Below, piece by piece: positions 51,212 to 60,503 of a stretch of DNA of 64,000 nucleotides. Made by a program: the position numbers and the translations under genes. The stretch comes from Burkholderiales bacterium (GTDB lineage Bacteria > Pseudomonadota > Gammaproteobacteria > Burkholderiales > Burkholderiaceae_C): NCBI GenBank assembly GCA_017307855.1, contig JAFKGD010000010.1:62001-126000 (forward strand), read 5' to 3'. The notes beneath the pieces were generated by a model. It was not told the origin of the DNA. It did no database searches and saw nothing but the letters and a program-made list of their open reading frames with translations. Within the stretch, counting starts at the first letter, position 1. Every line of letters begins with the position of its first letter.

Positions 51212-54037
51212 TCATGCGGCCTCCTGCAACGGCAGGTTCTGGCGCACGAGGCGTTTCAACTCGGGCACGCACGATCCGCAATTCGTTCCACACCGCAGAG
51301 CGCCCTGCAACGATGCCAACCGCTCCTCATCACTGCCATGGCACGACGCCAGGTGACCCTCGATCTCCGACTGCGACACCCCGAAGCAACTGCACACGGC
51401 CTTGCCGCGCGTGGGCAGGACGACGGGCGGCCGGGCGCCCGGGGCCAGCACGAGGCGGCCATAGGTCTGCGCCGGCTGGCCTTCGTGCAGCACGGCGCGG
51501 ATCCAGCTTTCGGCCTGCGTGTCGCCCGCCAGCAGCACGGCGTCGAGTGTCACCCCGCCATCGGCCCCACGCACCATGCGGGCGGCACGGTGCTGCTGAC
51601 GCTTCGCATCGGCATAGCGCAGGGTGTCATCGCCCTTCAGGCCCAGCGCGCCTTCGATGGCGCGCAATACGGCGGGGGCCACGGCCTCGGCCGCCGCGGC
51701 GCGGAACAGCAGGCCGTGGCGCGCGGGCGTGCCGTCGGCCAGCGGGCGGTTGTCGGAGAACGGCACACAGGTGGCGAACGCGAATTCGCCCATCAGCGCG
51801 CGCAACTGCTGCCGGCGCGCCTGCACTTCGGCTTCGGGCAGCCAGGCCATGCCGAACATGCCCCACGGCAGATCGGCCTTGAGGATCTTCACCGCCGCGT
51901 GCTTGAGCTCGGGCTGCTTCGAGTCGGGGCAGTACGCGGGCTGGGTGAGTGCATTCACACCTGCGACAAGATCGCCGGCGCTGGTGCGCCCGCCCAGGAA
52001 TTCGCCGCCCCAGTGCATCGCGATGAACGCCTGGCCCGGCGCGACTGTGTCCGAGCCCTGCACCGGCAACACGATGGAGCCACGCCGGCTGGTGACGTGC
52101 ACCAGCGCGCCTTCGGCCAGCAGGCGGCGCGCCATGTCCTGCGGATGCAGTTGCACCACCGGCTCGGGCACATGGGCGAACAGGCGGCCCAGCGTGCCGG
52201 TGCGCGTCATGCCGTGCCACTGGTCGCGCAGGCGCCCTGTCGTCAGCGCGAACGGGTATCGCGCGTCGCGCGGCTCGGCCACCGGCTTGTAGGGCGTGGC
52301 AACGAAGCGCGCGCGGCCATCGGGCGTGGGGAAAGCACCGTCCTCATAAAGGCGCGCGCGGCCCGCCGGCGCCCCTTCGGGCAGCGGCCATTGCTGCGGG
52401 CCCTGCGCATCGAGCATCGTCCATGACAGACCGGTGATGTCCAGGTCGCGCCCGCGCGTGCTGTCGCGGTGCTCGTTCCACACCGACTCGGCGCTGGCGT
52501 AGTCCAGCAGGTGGGCGCCGAGGCCGAGCCGCGTGGCCAACCGCTGGCCGAAGGCGGCGGCGATCGACCAGTCGCTGCGCGCGTCGCCCGCCGCGGGCAC
52601 GGCTGCGCGCACGCGGCTGATGCGGCGCTCGCTGTTGGTCACGGTGCCGTCCTTCTCGCCCCACGTCGCCGCCGGCAGCAGCAGGTCGGCGAAGTCGCAG
52701 GTGGCGGCGGTGGCGAAGGCTTCCTGCACCACCACGAACTCGCTGCGCTGCAGCGCCCGGCGCACCAGTGCCTGGTCGGGAATGGACTGGGCGGGATTGG
52801 TGCAGGCGATCCAGAGTGCCTTGATCTCGCCGTCGGCCGCGGCCTGGAACATCTCCAGCGTGCTCTTGCCCGGCGTCGCCGGCACCGATGGCACGCCCCA
52901 CAGCGCGGCCACTTCGGCGCGGTGCTGCGGATTGGCCATGTCGCGATGCGCCGACATCAGGTTCGACAAGCCGCCGACTTCGCGTCCGCCCATGGCGTTG
53001 GGCTGTCCCGTCAGCGAGAAGGGGCCGGCGCCGGGCTTGCCGATCTGTCCCGTGGCCAGGTGCAGATTGATGAGCGCGGTGTTCTTGGCCGTGCCGCTGC
53101 TGCTCTGGTTCAGGCCCATGCAGTACAGGCTCAGCGTGGCCCCGCGCGCCTGCGGTGTGCGGTCGCCGCCCAGGGCGAACCAGCGCGCGGCCGTCAGCAG
53201 GTCGTCCTGCGCGATGCCGCAGGCCTGCGCCACGGCGTCGGGCGTGGCGTCGCGCACCAGGGCTTTCAGGGCATCGAAGCCGGTGGTGTGCGCGGCGATG
53301 TAGGCGGTGTCTGTCCAGCCTTCCCACAGCATCAGGTGCAGCAGGCCGTGGCACAGCAGCACGTCGGTGCCGGGCTGGATCTGCAGGTGCAGGTCGGCGA
53401 TGTCGGCCGTGTCGGTGCGACGAGGATCGACGACGACGATCTTCATGGCCGGATTGGCGGCGCGCGCGTCTTCCAGTCGCCGGAACAGCACCGGATGCGA
53501 CCACGCGGCATTGCTTCCCGTGATGAACACGCACTGCGCATGCAGCAGGTCGTCGTAGCAGGCGGGCGGTGCGTCGGCGCCCAGCGTCTGCTTGTAGCCT
53601 GCCACGGCGCTGCTCATGCACAGGCGCGAGTTGGTGTCGAGGTTGTTGGTGCCGATCACGCCCTTGGCCAGCTTGTTGAAGACGTAGTAGTCCTCGGTGA
53701 GCAACTGGCCCGACAGGTAGAAACCCACGGCGTCCGGGCCGTGCGTGGCGATGGTCTGCGCGAAGCGGTCTGCGGCCTGGCCCAGCGCCTCGTCCCAGCC
53801 GATGGCCACGGGCGCCTCGCCGCGCGCGGCGCGGCGCATGGGCTGCAGCAGGCGCGCCTGCCGCGTGATGGCGGCGCTTGCCGTCAGGTGCAGCGTCGAG
53901 CCCTTGGTGCACAGCCGGCCGAAGTTGGCCGGATGCGCCGGTTCGCCACGCACGCCGGTGATCTGCGCGCCGCGCGATTCAATGATCACGCCGCAGCCGA
54001 CGCCGCAGTAAGGGCAGGTCGAGCGGGTCTCAGCCAT
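51212..54037 (-). CDS. nasA: Assimilatory nitrate reductase catalytic subunit NasA
   Basis: A 941-residue cytosolic molybdoenzyme reducing nitrate to nitrite. The N-terminal [4Fe-4S] binding segment is CPYCGVGCGVIIES, with the last Cys in GRLCTKGSTLH. Molybdopterin regions include FYLSGQLLTEDYYVFNKLAK, NSRLCMSSAVAGYKQTLGAD and SSSGTAKNTALINLHLATGQ. The C-terminal about 60 residues add a BFD-like [2Fe-2S] domain (VCSCFGVSQSEIEGHLASCH, RCGTNCGSCVPELKRLVRQN), typical of NasA rather than NapA. It lies 24 bp after nirD. Cofactor adenylation would use the Mog at 38.8 kb. Confidence 0.95.
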   Translation of the reverse strand: MAETRSTCPYCGVGCGVIIESRGAQITGVRGEPAHPANFGRLCTKGSTLHLTASAAITRQARLLQPMRRAARGEAPVAIGWDEALGQAADRFAQTIATHGPDAVGFYLSGQLLTEDYYVFNKLAKGVIGTNNLDTNSRLCMSSAVAGYKQTLGADAPPACYDDLLHAQCVFITGSNAAWSHPVLFRRLEDARAANPAMKIVVVDPRRTDTADIADLHLQIQPGTDVLLCHGLLHLMLWEGWTDTAYIAAHTTGFDALKALVRDATPDAVAQACGIAQDDLLTAARWFALGGDRTPQARGATLSLYCMGLNQSSSGTAKNTALINLHLATGQIGKPGAGPFSLTGQPNAMGGREVGGLSNLMSAHRDMANPQHRAEVAALWGVPSVPATPGKSTLEMFQAAADGEIKALWIACTNPAQSIPDQALVRRALQRSEFVVVQEAFATAATCDFADLLLPAATWGEKDGTVTNSERRISRVRAAVPAAGDARSDWSIAAAFGQRLATRLGLGAHLLDYASAESVWNEHRDSTRGRDLDITGLSWTMLDAQGPQQWPLPEGAPAGRARLYEDGAFPTPDGRARFVATPYKPVAEPRDARYPFALTTGRLRDQWHGMTRTGTLGRLFAHVPEPVVQLHPQDMARRLLAEGALVHVTSRRGSIVLPVQGSDTVAPGQAFIAMHWGGEFLGGRTSAGDLVAGVNALTQPAYCPDSKQPELKHAAVKILKADLPWGMFGMAWLPEAEVQARRQQLRALMGEFAFATCVPFSDNRPLADGTPARHGLLFRAAAAEAVAPAVLRAIEGALGLKGDDTLRYADAKRQQHRAARMVRGADGGVTLDAVLLAGDTQAESWIRAVLHEGQPAQTYGRLVLAPGARPPVVLPTRGKAVCSCFGVSQSEIEGHLASCHGSDEERLASLQGALRCGTNCGSCVPELKRLVRQNLPLQEAA

Positions 54038-54061
54038 GGCGGCAGCGAGATCGTCCGGCCT

Positions 54062-54457
54062 TCAGGCGGCCGCGGTGCGGCGCGCGGGACCGGCGATGGG
54101 GCGCGCCAGGTCGGTGGCGAGGCCCGCGAGCTCGTTGGCGTCCAGATACACCATGCCCGCGTCCACGCGCACACTGAACTTCGGCGTGCAGCCTTCGTCG
54201 GCCTCTTTCGCGCAGCCGTCGGCCAGGCCGATGGTCCAGTTGTGCAGCGGGCAGGCCACGCTGGTGCCGAACACGATGCCCTGCGACAGCGGGCCGCCCT
54301 TGTGCGGGCAGCGGTCGAGCAGGGCGAACACCACGTCATCGCCGTTGCGGAACACGGCCACGTCGAGCCCGTGCTCGCGCGCCACGCGGCGCGAGCCGAG
54401 CGCGGGAATGTCCTCGACACGGCAGACGGCCGTCCAGCGCGGAGAGAGGTCGGTCAT
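54062..54457 (-). CDS. nirD: Nitrite reductase small subunit NirD
   Basis: A 131-residue Rieske-type protein that partners NirB in reducing nitrite to ammonium with NADH. The cluster ligands appear as DRCPHKGGPLSQGIVFGTSV and ACPLHNWTIGLADG (C-x-H and C-x2-H). The ATG overlaps the nirB stop as ATGA (54454-54457), which couples subunit synthesis. The C-terminal TRP-rich part of some NirD is absent; here the tail is Ala/Arg-rich. Confidence 0.94.
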   Translation of the reverse strand: MTDLSPRWTAVCRVEDIPALGSRRVAREHGLDVAVFRNGDDVVFALLDRCPHKGGPLSQGIVFGTSVACPLHNWTIGLADGCAKEADEGCTPKFSVRVDAGMVYLDANELAGLATDLARPIAGPARRTAAA

Positions 54458-57018
54458 GCCGTGGCTCCTGCCTGGGCGGTCGACACGGGCGCGAACTGCC
54501 GCGTGTCGACGGCTGCCTTGTCGAGCTCGAACCACGGATCGGGCTCGCCGTCCAGCGCGAACTGCAGGCGCTCCCACAGCGCACGGCGGCCTTCGTGGTC
54601 CTCGAGGATGCGCCGCTTCACGTAGTCCAGGCCCATGCGGTTGACGTAGTGCACCGTGCGCTCGAGGTACCAGCCTTCCTGGCGGTAGAGCTCGCAGAAG
54701 GCGCCGGTGTACTCCAGCACTTCCTCGGCCGTCTTCAGCTTGGTGAAGAAGTGCGCCACTTCGGTCTTGATGCCGCCATTGCCGGCCACGTACATCTCCC
54801 AGCCGCTGTCCACGCCGATGATGCCCACGTCCTTGATGCCGGCCTCGGCGCAGTTGCGCGGGCAGCCGCTGACGGCGAACTTGACCTTGTGCGGTGCGTA
54901 CATGCGCCACATCGCGCGCTCCAGGTCCTTGCCCATCTGCGTGCTGTCCTGCGTGCCCATGCGGCACCACTCGCTGCCCACGCAGGTCTTCACCGTGCGC
55001 AGCGCCTTGGCGTAGGCATGTCCGCTGGGCATGCCGATGTCTTTCCAGACCGCCTGCAGGTCTTCCTTCTTCACGCCCAGCAGGTCGATGCGCTGGCCGC
55101 CGGTCACTTTCACCGTCGGGATCTTGTACTTGTCCACCGCGTCGGCGATGCGGCGCAGCTCGTCGGCCGTGGTCTCGCCGCCCCACATGCGCGGAATGAC
55201 GGAGTAGGTGCCGTCCTTCTGGATGTTGGCGTGGCTGCGCTCGTTGATGTAGCGGCTCTGCGGATCGTCCTTCGCTTCCTTGGGCCAGGTGCTGATGAGG
55301 TAGTAGTTGACGGCCGGGCGGCAGGTGGCGCAGCCGTTGGGCGTGCTCCAGTCGAGCGCGCGGAACACGTCGGCGACGCGCGTGAGGTGCCGTTCGCGGA
55401 TCGCGTCGCGCACGGCCTGGTGGCCGTGGGTGGTGCAGCTGCACACGGCCTTGAGCTTGGGCGTGGCCGAGAAGTCGCCGCCGGCCGTGAACATGATGAT
55501 CTGCTCGACCAGGCCGGTGCACGAACCGCACGAGGCGCTGGCCTTGGTGTGCCGGCGCACGTCTTCCAGCGTGAACAGCCCCTTGTCCTTGATGGCCTTG
55601 CAGATCGTGCCCTTGGTCACGCCGTTGCAGCCGCAGACCTCGTCGGCATCCGCCATCGCGGCGGCCTTGTTCTGGCCCTGGTGGCCAGTGTCGCCCAGGT
55701 TGGATTCGCCGAACATCAGCTTGTCGCGGATGTCGGCCACGCTGCGCCCCTCCCGCAGCAGCTTGAAGTACCAGCTGCCGTCCACCGTATCGCCGTACAG
55801 GCATGCGCCCACCAGCCTGTCGTCCTGGATCACGAGCTTCTTGTAGACGCCGCCGAACGGATCGCTCATCACGATCTCCTCGGTCTGCTCGCCGCCCGTG
55901 AAGTCGCCGGCCGAGAACAGGTCGATGCCCGTGACCTTGAGCTTGGTGGAGGTGAGCGAGCCCGTGTAGCGGCCGATGCCCAACTGCGCCAGGTGGTTGG
56001 CCACCACCTTGCCCTGCTCGAACAGCGGGGCCACCAGCCCGTAGGCGATGCCGCGATGGCTGGCGCATTCGCCCACGGCGTAGATGCGCGCGTCGGTCAC
56101 GGTCTGCAGCGTGTCGCTGACCACGATGCCGCGGTTGCAGTGCACGCCGATCTTCTCGGCCAGCGCAGTGTTGGGGCGGATGCCCACGGCCATGACGACG
56201 AGATCGGCCGGCACTTCGCTGCCGTCCTTGAAGCGCACGGCCCGAACCCGGCGCCCCGCCGGGTTCACTTCACTGTCCTCGCGGCCTTCGGGCCCACCCA
56301 CCAGTTCCTGCGTCTGTGCGCCGATCAGGAACCGCATGCCGCGCTCTTCCAGCGACTTCTGCAGCATGCGGCCGGCCACCTTGTCGAGCTGCCGCTCCAT
56401 CAGCCAGTCGCTCGCGTGCACCACGCTCACGCTCATGCCGCGCTTCATGAGGCCGTTGGCGGCTTCGAGGCCCAGCAGGCCGCCGCCGATGACGACGGCG
56501 TGCCGGTATCGGGCCGCCGCGTCGATCATGGCTTGCGTGTCGGCGATGTCGCGGTAAGCCAGCACGCCGGCCAGATCCCGGCCGGGCACGGGCAGCATGA
56601 AGGGATTGGAGCCGGTGGCCAGCAGCAGGCGGTCGTAGGCGGCCTCGATCGGCTGGCCGTCAGGGCCGGTGGCGCGCACCGTGCGGCGCACGCGGTCCAC
56701 GTCGGTCACCGTGGCGCCGGCGTGCAGCGTGATGCCGTTGTCCGCGTACCAGGCCCAGTCGTTGAGCACGATCTCTTCCAGCGTCTGTTCGCCCGCGAGC
56801 ACGGGAGACAGCAGGATGCGGTTGTAGTTGGGGTGCGGCTCGGCGCCGAACACCGTGATGTCGTAGGCCTCGGGCGCGAGCTTGAGTAGTTCCTCCAGCG
56901 TGCGCACGCCCGCCATGCCGTTGCCCACCATCACGAGTTTCTTGCGGCCCGCCGGTGTGGGTTGGCTGGCAAGGGAAGACGGGCCTGTCTTGCTGGGTGC
57001 GAGCATCGTGGGCTCCAT
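54454..57018 (-). CDS. nirB: Nitrite reductase [NAD(P)H] large subunit NirB
   Basis: An 854-residue sirohaem enzyme. Order: FAD/NADH domain (LVMVGNGMAGVRTLEELLKL; VVIGGGLLGLEAANGLMKRG), a BFD-like [2Fe-2S] domain with VCGCNGVTKGTICKAIKDKG and CGSCTGLVEQ, a second Cys pair GCATCRPAVNYYL, and the C-terminal ferredoxin-sirohaem domain with TCVGSEWCRMG and FAVSGCPRNCAEAG, which hold the [4Fe-4S]-sirohaem ligands. The sirohaem comes from CobA in the same operon. Two ATGs (57018, 57006) are possible. Confidence 0.96.
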   Translation of the reverse strand: MEPTMLAPSKTGPSSLASQPTPAGRKKLVMVGNGMAGVRTLEELLKLAPEAYDITVFGAEPHPNYNRILLSPVLAGEQTLEEIVLNDWAWYADNGITLHAGATVTDVDRVRRTVRATGPDGQPIEAAYDRLLLATGSNPFMLPVPGRDLAGVLAYRDIADTQAMIDAAARYRHAVVIGGGLLGLEAANGLMKRGMSVSVVHASDWLMERQLDKVAGRMLQKSLEERGMRFLIGAQTQELVGGPEGREDSEVNPAGRRVRAVRFKDGSEVPADLVVMAVGIRPNTALAEKIGVHCNRGIVVSDTLQTVTDARIYAVGECASHRGIAYGLVAPLFEQGKVVANHLAQLGIGRYTGSLTSTKLKVTGIDLFSAGDFTGGEQTEEIVMSDPFGGVYKKLVIQDDRLVGACLYGDTVDGSWYFKLLREGRSVADIRDKLMFGESNLGDTGHQGQNKAAAMADADEVCGCNGVTKGTICKAIKDKGLFTLEDVRRHTKASASCGSCTGLVEQIIMFTAGGDFSATPKLKAVCSCTTHGHQAVRDAIRERHLTRVADVFRALDWSTPNGCATCRPAVNYYLISTWPKEAKDDPQSRYINERSHANIQKDGTYSVIPRMWGGETTADELRRIADAVDKYKIPTVKVTGGQRIDLLGVKKEDLQAVWKDIGMPSGHAYAKALRTVKTCVGSEWCRMGTQDSTQMGKDLERAMWRMYAPHKVKFAVSGCPRNCAEAGIKDVGIIGVDSGWEMYVAGNGGIKTEVAHFFTKLKTAEEVLEYTGAFCELYRQEGWYLERTVHYVNRMGLDYVKRRILEDHEGRRALWERLQFALDGEPDPWFELDKAAVDTRQFAPVSTAQAGATA

Positions 57019-57039
57019 GAGATGAGTGGATCGAAAGGC

Positions 57040-57885
57040 TCAGGCGCGCATCGCTGCAGGGGAGGTGACGGTGGTGGCGCGCTGGGTCAGCGACTCCACC
57101 TTGCGCTGCTTCTCGTACAGGAAGGACAGGATCTCCTGCCGGCAGTGGTTGTAGACCGGGTTTTCCACCAGCGCCAGCCGGTTGCGTGGGCGGGGGAGTG
57201 CGACGTCCATCACCTGGCCGATGGTGGCCGCCGGGCCGTTGGTCATCATCACCACGCGGTCGGACAGGAGCACGGCTTCGTCCACGTCGTGCGTGATCAT
57301 CATCACGGTGTTGCCCAGCTCGCCCTGAATGCGGATGACCTCGTCCTGCAGATGCGCGCGCGTGAGGGCGTCGAGCGCGCCGAACGGTTCGTCGAGCAGC
57401 AACACCTTGGGCTCCATCGCCAGCGCGCGCGCGATGCCGACGCGCTGTTTCATCCCACCCGAAATCTCGGACGGCAGGCGATGCAGGGCATGGCCCATGT
57501 TGACCATCTCCAGGTTGCGGCGGATCCAGTCACGGCGCTCTGCCGGCGTCTTGCTGTTGCGGAAAATCTTCTCGACCGCGATCTCGACGTTCTGCCACAC
57601 CGTCAGCCACGGCAGCAGGGAGTGGTTCTGGAACACCACGGCGCGGTCCGGGCCAGGCGAGTCGACTTCGCGGCCGTCGAGGATCACGCCGCCGCCCGTG
57701 GCCTTGAGCAGGCCGGCGACGATGTTGAGTACCGTGGACTTGCCGCAGCCGGAATGCCCGATCAGCGAAATGAACTCGCCGCGCCGGACCTCCAGGTCGA
57801 TGCCCTTGAGCACGGGGTTGACGCTGCCGCCATTGCCGGTGAAGACCATGTCGACCTGCGAGAGGGTGAGGTATGCATTGCTCAT
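57040..57885 (-). CDS. nrtD: Nitrate ABC transporter ATP-binding protein (NrtD/NasD type)
   Basis: A 281-residue ATPase: Walker A LIGHSGCGKSTVLNIVAGLL, signature SEISGGMKQRVGIARALAME, Walker B LLLDEPFGALDALTRA, and the switch MITHDVDEAVLLSDRVVMMT. It lacks the NrtA-like C-terminal regulatory domain of cyanobacterial NrtC, so it is the NrtD-type ATPase; some authors call this gene ntrD or nasD. It energises nitrate uptake with the permease and binding protein encoded upstream. Confidence 0.93.
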   Translation of the reverse strand: MSNAYLTLSQVDMVFTGNGGSVNPVLKGIDLEVRRGEFISLIGHSGCGKSTVLNIVAGLLKATGGGVILDGREVDSPGPDRAVVFQNHSLLPWLTVWQNVEIAVEKIFRNSKTPAERRDWIRRNLEMVNMGHALHRLPSEISGGMKQRVGIARALAMEPKVLLLDEPFGALDALTRAHLQDEVIRIQGELGNTVMMITHDVDEAVLLSDRVVMMTNGPAATIGQVMDVALPRPRNRLALVENPVYNHCRQEILSFLYEKQRKVESLTQRATTVTSPAAMRA

Positions 57886-57913
57886 GATGTATCGCTCCTG
57901 CCGGAAGGAATGG

Positions 57914-58780
57914 TCAGCTGGCGGCTGTCCCGCGCGTGACGAGGCGTCCGGCCCAGGCGACGAGACGGTCGAGCAGGAAGCCGATCAGTCCGACGTAGAT
58001 GAGCGCCAGGATGATGTCGCTGATGCGCGAGGAGTTCCACGCGTCCCAGATGAAGAAGCCGATGCCCACGCCGCCGATCAGCATTTCCGCAGCGACGATG
58101 GCCAGCCACGACAGGCCGACTCCGATGCGTAGCCCAGAAAAAATGAACGGCGCGGCGGCCGGCAGCATGATCTTGGCGAAGTACTCGAGGCCGTTGAGGC
58201 GGATCACCTTCGCCACATTTCGGTAGTCGTCCGGGATGTTGCGGATGCCGATCGACGTGTTGATGATGATGGGCCAGACCGAGGTGATGAAGATCACGAA
58301 GATGGCCGACGGATGCCCGTCGCGGAAGCCGGCCAGCGAGATCGGCAGCCAGGCGAGCGGTGGCACGGTGCGAAGGACCTGGAAGATCGGATCGAGACCG
58401 CGCAATGCCCACGTCGACTGGCCCACCAGCACGCCCAGGCCCACGCCGGCGACGACCGCAAGCGCATAGCCGTAGGCCACGCGCTTCAGACTGGCCAGCA
58501 GCTGCCAGGCGATGCCGACGTCGTTGCCGCCGTTGTCGTAGAACGGATGCACGATCAGCTCCCACGTGTCCTGGACGACCTTGCTCGGCGGCGGCAGGGC
58601 GGCGCCGGCCCGCGAGCCCATCGCCTCCCAGATCAGCAGCAGCACGGCGAGGATGACCAGCGGAGGCAGTACGTGCGCGCCGGCGCGGCGTGCGCGCGCG
58701 GCCAGCCAGGCATAGGCTTTCGGCGCGCCCTGGGGGGCGGAGAGCCTGATCGGCTCGATGGTTTCGGTGCTGCTGCTCAT
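57914..58780 (-). CDS. nrtB: Nitrate ABC transporter permease NrtB
   Basis: A 288-residue inner-membrane permease with about six helices and the EAA-like cytoplasmic loop RNVAKVIRLNGLEYFAKIML before the last helices (IFSGLRIGVGLSWLAIVAAE, MLIGGVGIGFFIWDAWNSSR). The segment DPIFQVLRTVPPLAWLPISL is conserved in nitrate, taurine and sulfonate permeases. Operon context makes nitrate the substrate. The start MSSSTETIEPIRLSAPQGAP has GGAG upstream. Confidence 0.93.
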   Translation of the reverse strand: MSSSTETIEPIRLSAPQGAPKAYAWLAARARRAGAHVLPPLVILAVLLLIWEAMGSRAGAALPPPSKVVQDTWELIVHPFYDNGGNDVGIAWQLLASLKRVAYGYALAVVAGVGLGVLVGQSTWALRGLDPIFQVLRTVPPLAWLPISLAGFRDGHPSAIFVIFITSVWPIIINTSIGIRNIPDDYRNVAKVIRLNGLEYFAKIMLPAAAPFIFSGLRIGVGLSWLAIVAAEMLIGGVGIGFFIWDAWNSSRISDIILALIYVGLIGFLLDRLVAWAGRLVTRGTAAS

Positions 58781-58824
58781 GGCGTGGACTCCTGGGATTT
58801 GGCGGGGGCGGGGCCGACGGCGCG

Positions 58825-60135
58825 TCAGGCGCTCTTGACGTACTTGATCGACAGGCTGTCGAGGTACTTCTTCGGATTGGCCGGATCGAAGACCTTGCCG
58901 TCGAAGAATTTCTCGACACCGCGCGACGTGGAGGCCGGGATGTCCTTGGCCGCGACGCCCAGTTCCCTGGCAGCCGCGCGCCAGATGTCCTCGCGGTTGA
59001 CCTTGGCGATGAGGGCCTGGGTGTCGAGGTTGGGCGGCAGGTAGCCCCAGCGGATGTTCTCGGTCAGGAACCACAGATCGTGGCTCTGGAACGGATAGCT
59101 CGCGTGGTCTTTCCAGAAGCGCATCTGGAACTTGCTGTTGGCTTCCACGCGGCCGGTGCCGTAGTCGAAGTCGCCCTTGACGCGGTCGATGACATCGTCG
59201 ACGGGTGCGCTGATCCAGCGGCGGCGCGAGCAGATTTCGGCCACTTCGGCGCGGTTGGCCGGTTCTTCGCACCACATCTGGGCTTCCATCACCGCCTTGA
59301 GCAGCGCCTTGGTCGCGTTCGGGTTGGCCTGCACGTAGTCGGCGCGCATGGCGAAGGCCTTCTCGGGATGGTTCATCCACAGCTCGCTGGTGGTCAGCGC
59401 CGTGTAGCCGATCTTCTGGTTGATCAGCTGGCGGTTCCACGGCTCGCAGACGCAGAAGGTGTCCATGCTGCCGACCTTCATGTTCGCCACCATCTGGGCA
59501 GGTGGCACGACGATGGTCGTGATGTCCTTGTTGGGATCGACGCCGCCGGCGGCCATCCAGTAGCGGATCCACATGTCGTGCGTGCCGCCAGGAAAGGTCA
59601 TGGCCGCGTTCACGGGCTTGCCCGTTTTCACGCGCTTGGACAGGAGCGCTTTGCCGAAGTCCCGCGTGTCCAGGCCGACCTTGAGGTCCTTGTATTCGTT
59701 GCCGACCGAGATGCACTGGCCGCCGAGATTGAGCCGCGCCAGGATGTTCATCGGCACCGGCACGTTGTTGGCCGTCGTGGCGCCGGTGCTGATGAGGTAG
59801 GGCATCGGTGTGAGGATGTGCGCGCCGTCGATGCCGCCCGACCGGGAGCCCAGCACCAGGTTGTCGCGCGTCGTGCCCCAGGACGATTGCTTGAGCACTT
59901 CCACGTCCGTCATGCCATGTTTCTTGAAGAAGCCTTTCTCTTCAGCCACGAACAGGGGCGCCGCGTCGGTGAGGGCAATGAAGCCGAGCTTGGCCGCGCG
60001 GGTTTCCAGCGCCGCGCCTTGCGCGAAGGCGCTGGACGGCCACAGCGCCGTTGTCGCGGCGGGGCCAGCGACGGCAGCCTGAAGGACGGTGCGGCGCGTG
60101 AGGCCGCGCGGACGAAGGGCGATCGGGTCTTGCAT
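58825..60135 (-). CDS. nrtA: Nitrate ABC transporter substrate-binding protein NrtA, Tat-exported
   Basis: A 436-residue periplasmic binding protein. The N-terminus MQDPIALRPRGLTRRTVLQA contains a twin-arginine signal (TRRTVLQAA) and a long hydrophobic stretch ending AFAQGA. Mature motifs are KLGFIALTDAAPLFVAEEKG, FFKKHGMTDVEVLKQSSWGT, LGSRSGGIDGAHILTPMPYL and CVCEPWNRQLINQKIGYTAL. Similarity to NrtA and the bicarbonate-binding CmpA is shared; the nir/nas operon fixes nitrate. It is the first structural gene, downstream of an antitermination leader. Confidence 0.94.
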   Translation of the reverse strand: MQDPIALRPRGLTRRTVLQAAVAGPAATTALWPSSAFAQGAALETRAAKLGFIALTDAAPLFVAEEKGFFKKHGMTDVEVLKQSSWGTTRDNLVLGSRSGGIDGAHILTPMPYLISTGATTANNVPVPMNILARLNLGGQCISVGNEYKDLKVGLDTRDFGKALLSKRVKTGKPVNAAMTFPGGTHDMWIRYWMAAGGVDPNKDITTIVVPPAQMVANMKVGSMDTFCVCEPWNRQLINQKIGYTALTTSELWMNHPEKAFAMRADYVQANPNATKALLKAVMEAQMWCEEPANRAEVAEICSRRRWISAPVDDVIDRVKGDFDYGTGRVEANSKFQMRFWKDHASYPFQSHDLWFLTENIRWGYLPPNLDTQALIAKVNREDIWRAAARELGVAAKDIPASTSRGVEKFFDGKVFDPANPKKYLDSLSIKYVKSA

Positions 60136-60167
60136 GGGGCAACTCCTGTGCGGTGCGCAAAAACAAA

Positions 60168-60219
60168 AACGGCGTCCACTTCGTTGCGCCCGCAAGGGGT
60201 GCAAGAAATGGACGCCGTT
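60168..60219 (-). terminator. Leader terminator of the nitrate operon (attenuator)
   Basis: On the minus strand the 11-bp arms AACGGCGTCCA and TGGACGCCGTT (60219-60209 with 60178-60168) continue inward with TTC/GAA, TTGC/GCAA and CCC/GGG pairs around a short loop. They are followed by TTTGTTTTTG, a strong rho-independent terminator 33 bp before the nrtA start. Its 5' arm overlaps the second ANTAR hairpin, so only one of the two can form. Confidence 0.9.
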
Positions 60220-60267
60220 GTCCGTTCGAGTCTGGGAAGACTGCGGGTCGGGCCGCCGTTGGCCTGA
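60207..60267 (-). ncRNA. Two-hairpin ANTAR antiterminator-target leader RNA
   Basis: On the minus strand two small hairpins carry the identical hexaloop AACGGC. P1 (60267-60248) is TCAGGCC-AACGGC-GGCCCGA and P2 (60226-60207) is AACGGAC-AACGGC-GTCCATT-like. Each has a 4-bp upper stem, one mismatch at the same place and two to three more pairs below. A1 and G4 of the loop fit the ANTAR-binding consensus. P2 overlaps the terminator arm, so NasR binding should stop the terminator forming. Confidence 0.85.
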
Positions 60268-60281
60268 CTTGAAACGCTACA

Positions 60282-60297
60282 AGCCAGAAGCGTGCCA
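60282..60297 (-). promoter_or_regulatory. Sigma-54-type promoter of the nitrate operon
   Basis: On the minus strand TGGCACG-N4-TGGCT gives an exact -24 block and GG-N10-GC spacing. The -12 block differs at one position from TTGCA/T. Transcription would start around 60271, just before hairpin P1 and about 136 nt before nrtA, as in Klebsiella nasF. NtrC-type activation is therefore expected; clear paired NtrC sites were not found upstream. Confidence 0.7.
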
Positions 60298-60503
60298 GCA
60301 TCCATGACAGATGCCGACTTCGTGCGCTTTCAGTCGGAAAGCACGCTGCCAGCGCGTCGCGCCGGGGTCTGTCGTCGATGCGGTCGATGGCCGCGTTTGG
60401 TGCAGGGCGGTGCGGGCGGCACGATTGTTGTGCATGCCAGCGTGCGCGCGCTCTGGAGTACCTCCGAGGCGAGTCTCTTGGGGCGTGGGGCGACTCGGCG
60501 AGC

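Noticed and set aside
60322-60344. Hairpin GTGCGCTTTC/GAAAGCAC upstream of the nitrate promoter
   Set aside because: It could be a nasR terminator but has no T-run and a five-base loop; too weak to annotate.
60396-60417. TGGTGC and CGGTGC half-sites as an NtrC enhancer
   Set aside because: The two are direct rather than inverted and only half-matches to TGCACC-N5-GGTGCA; not convincing.
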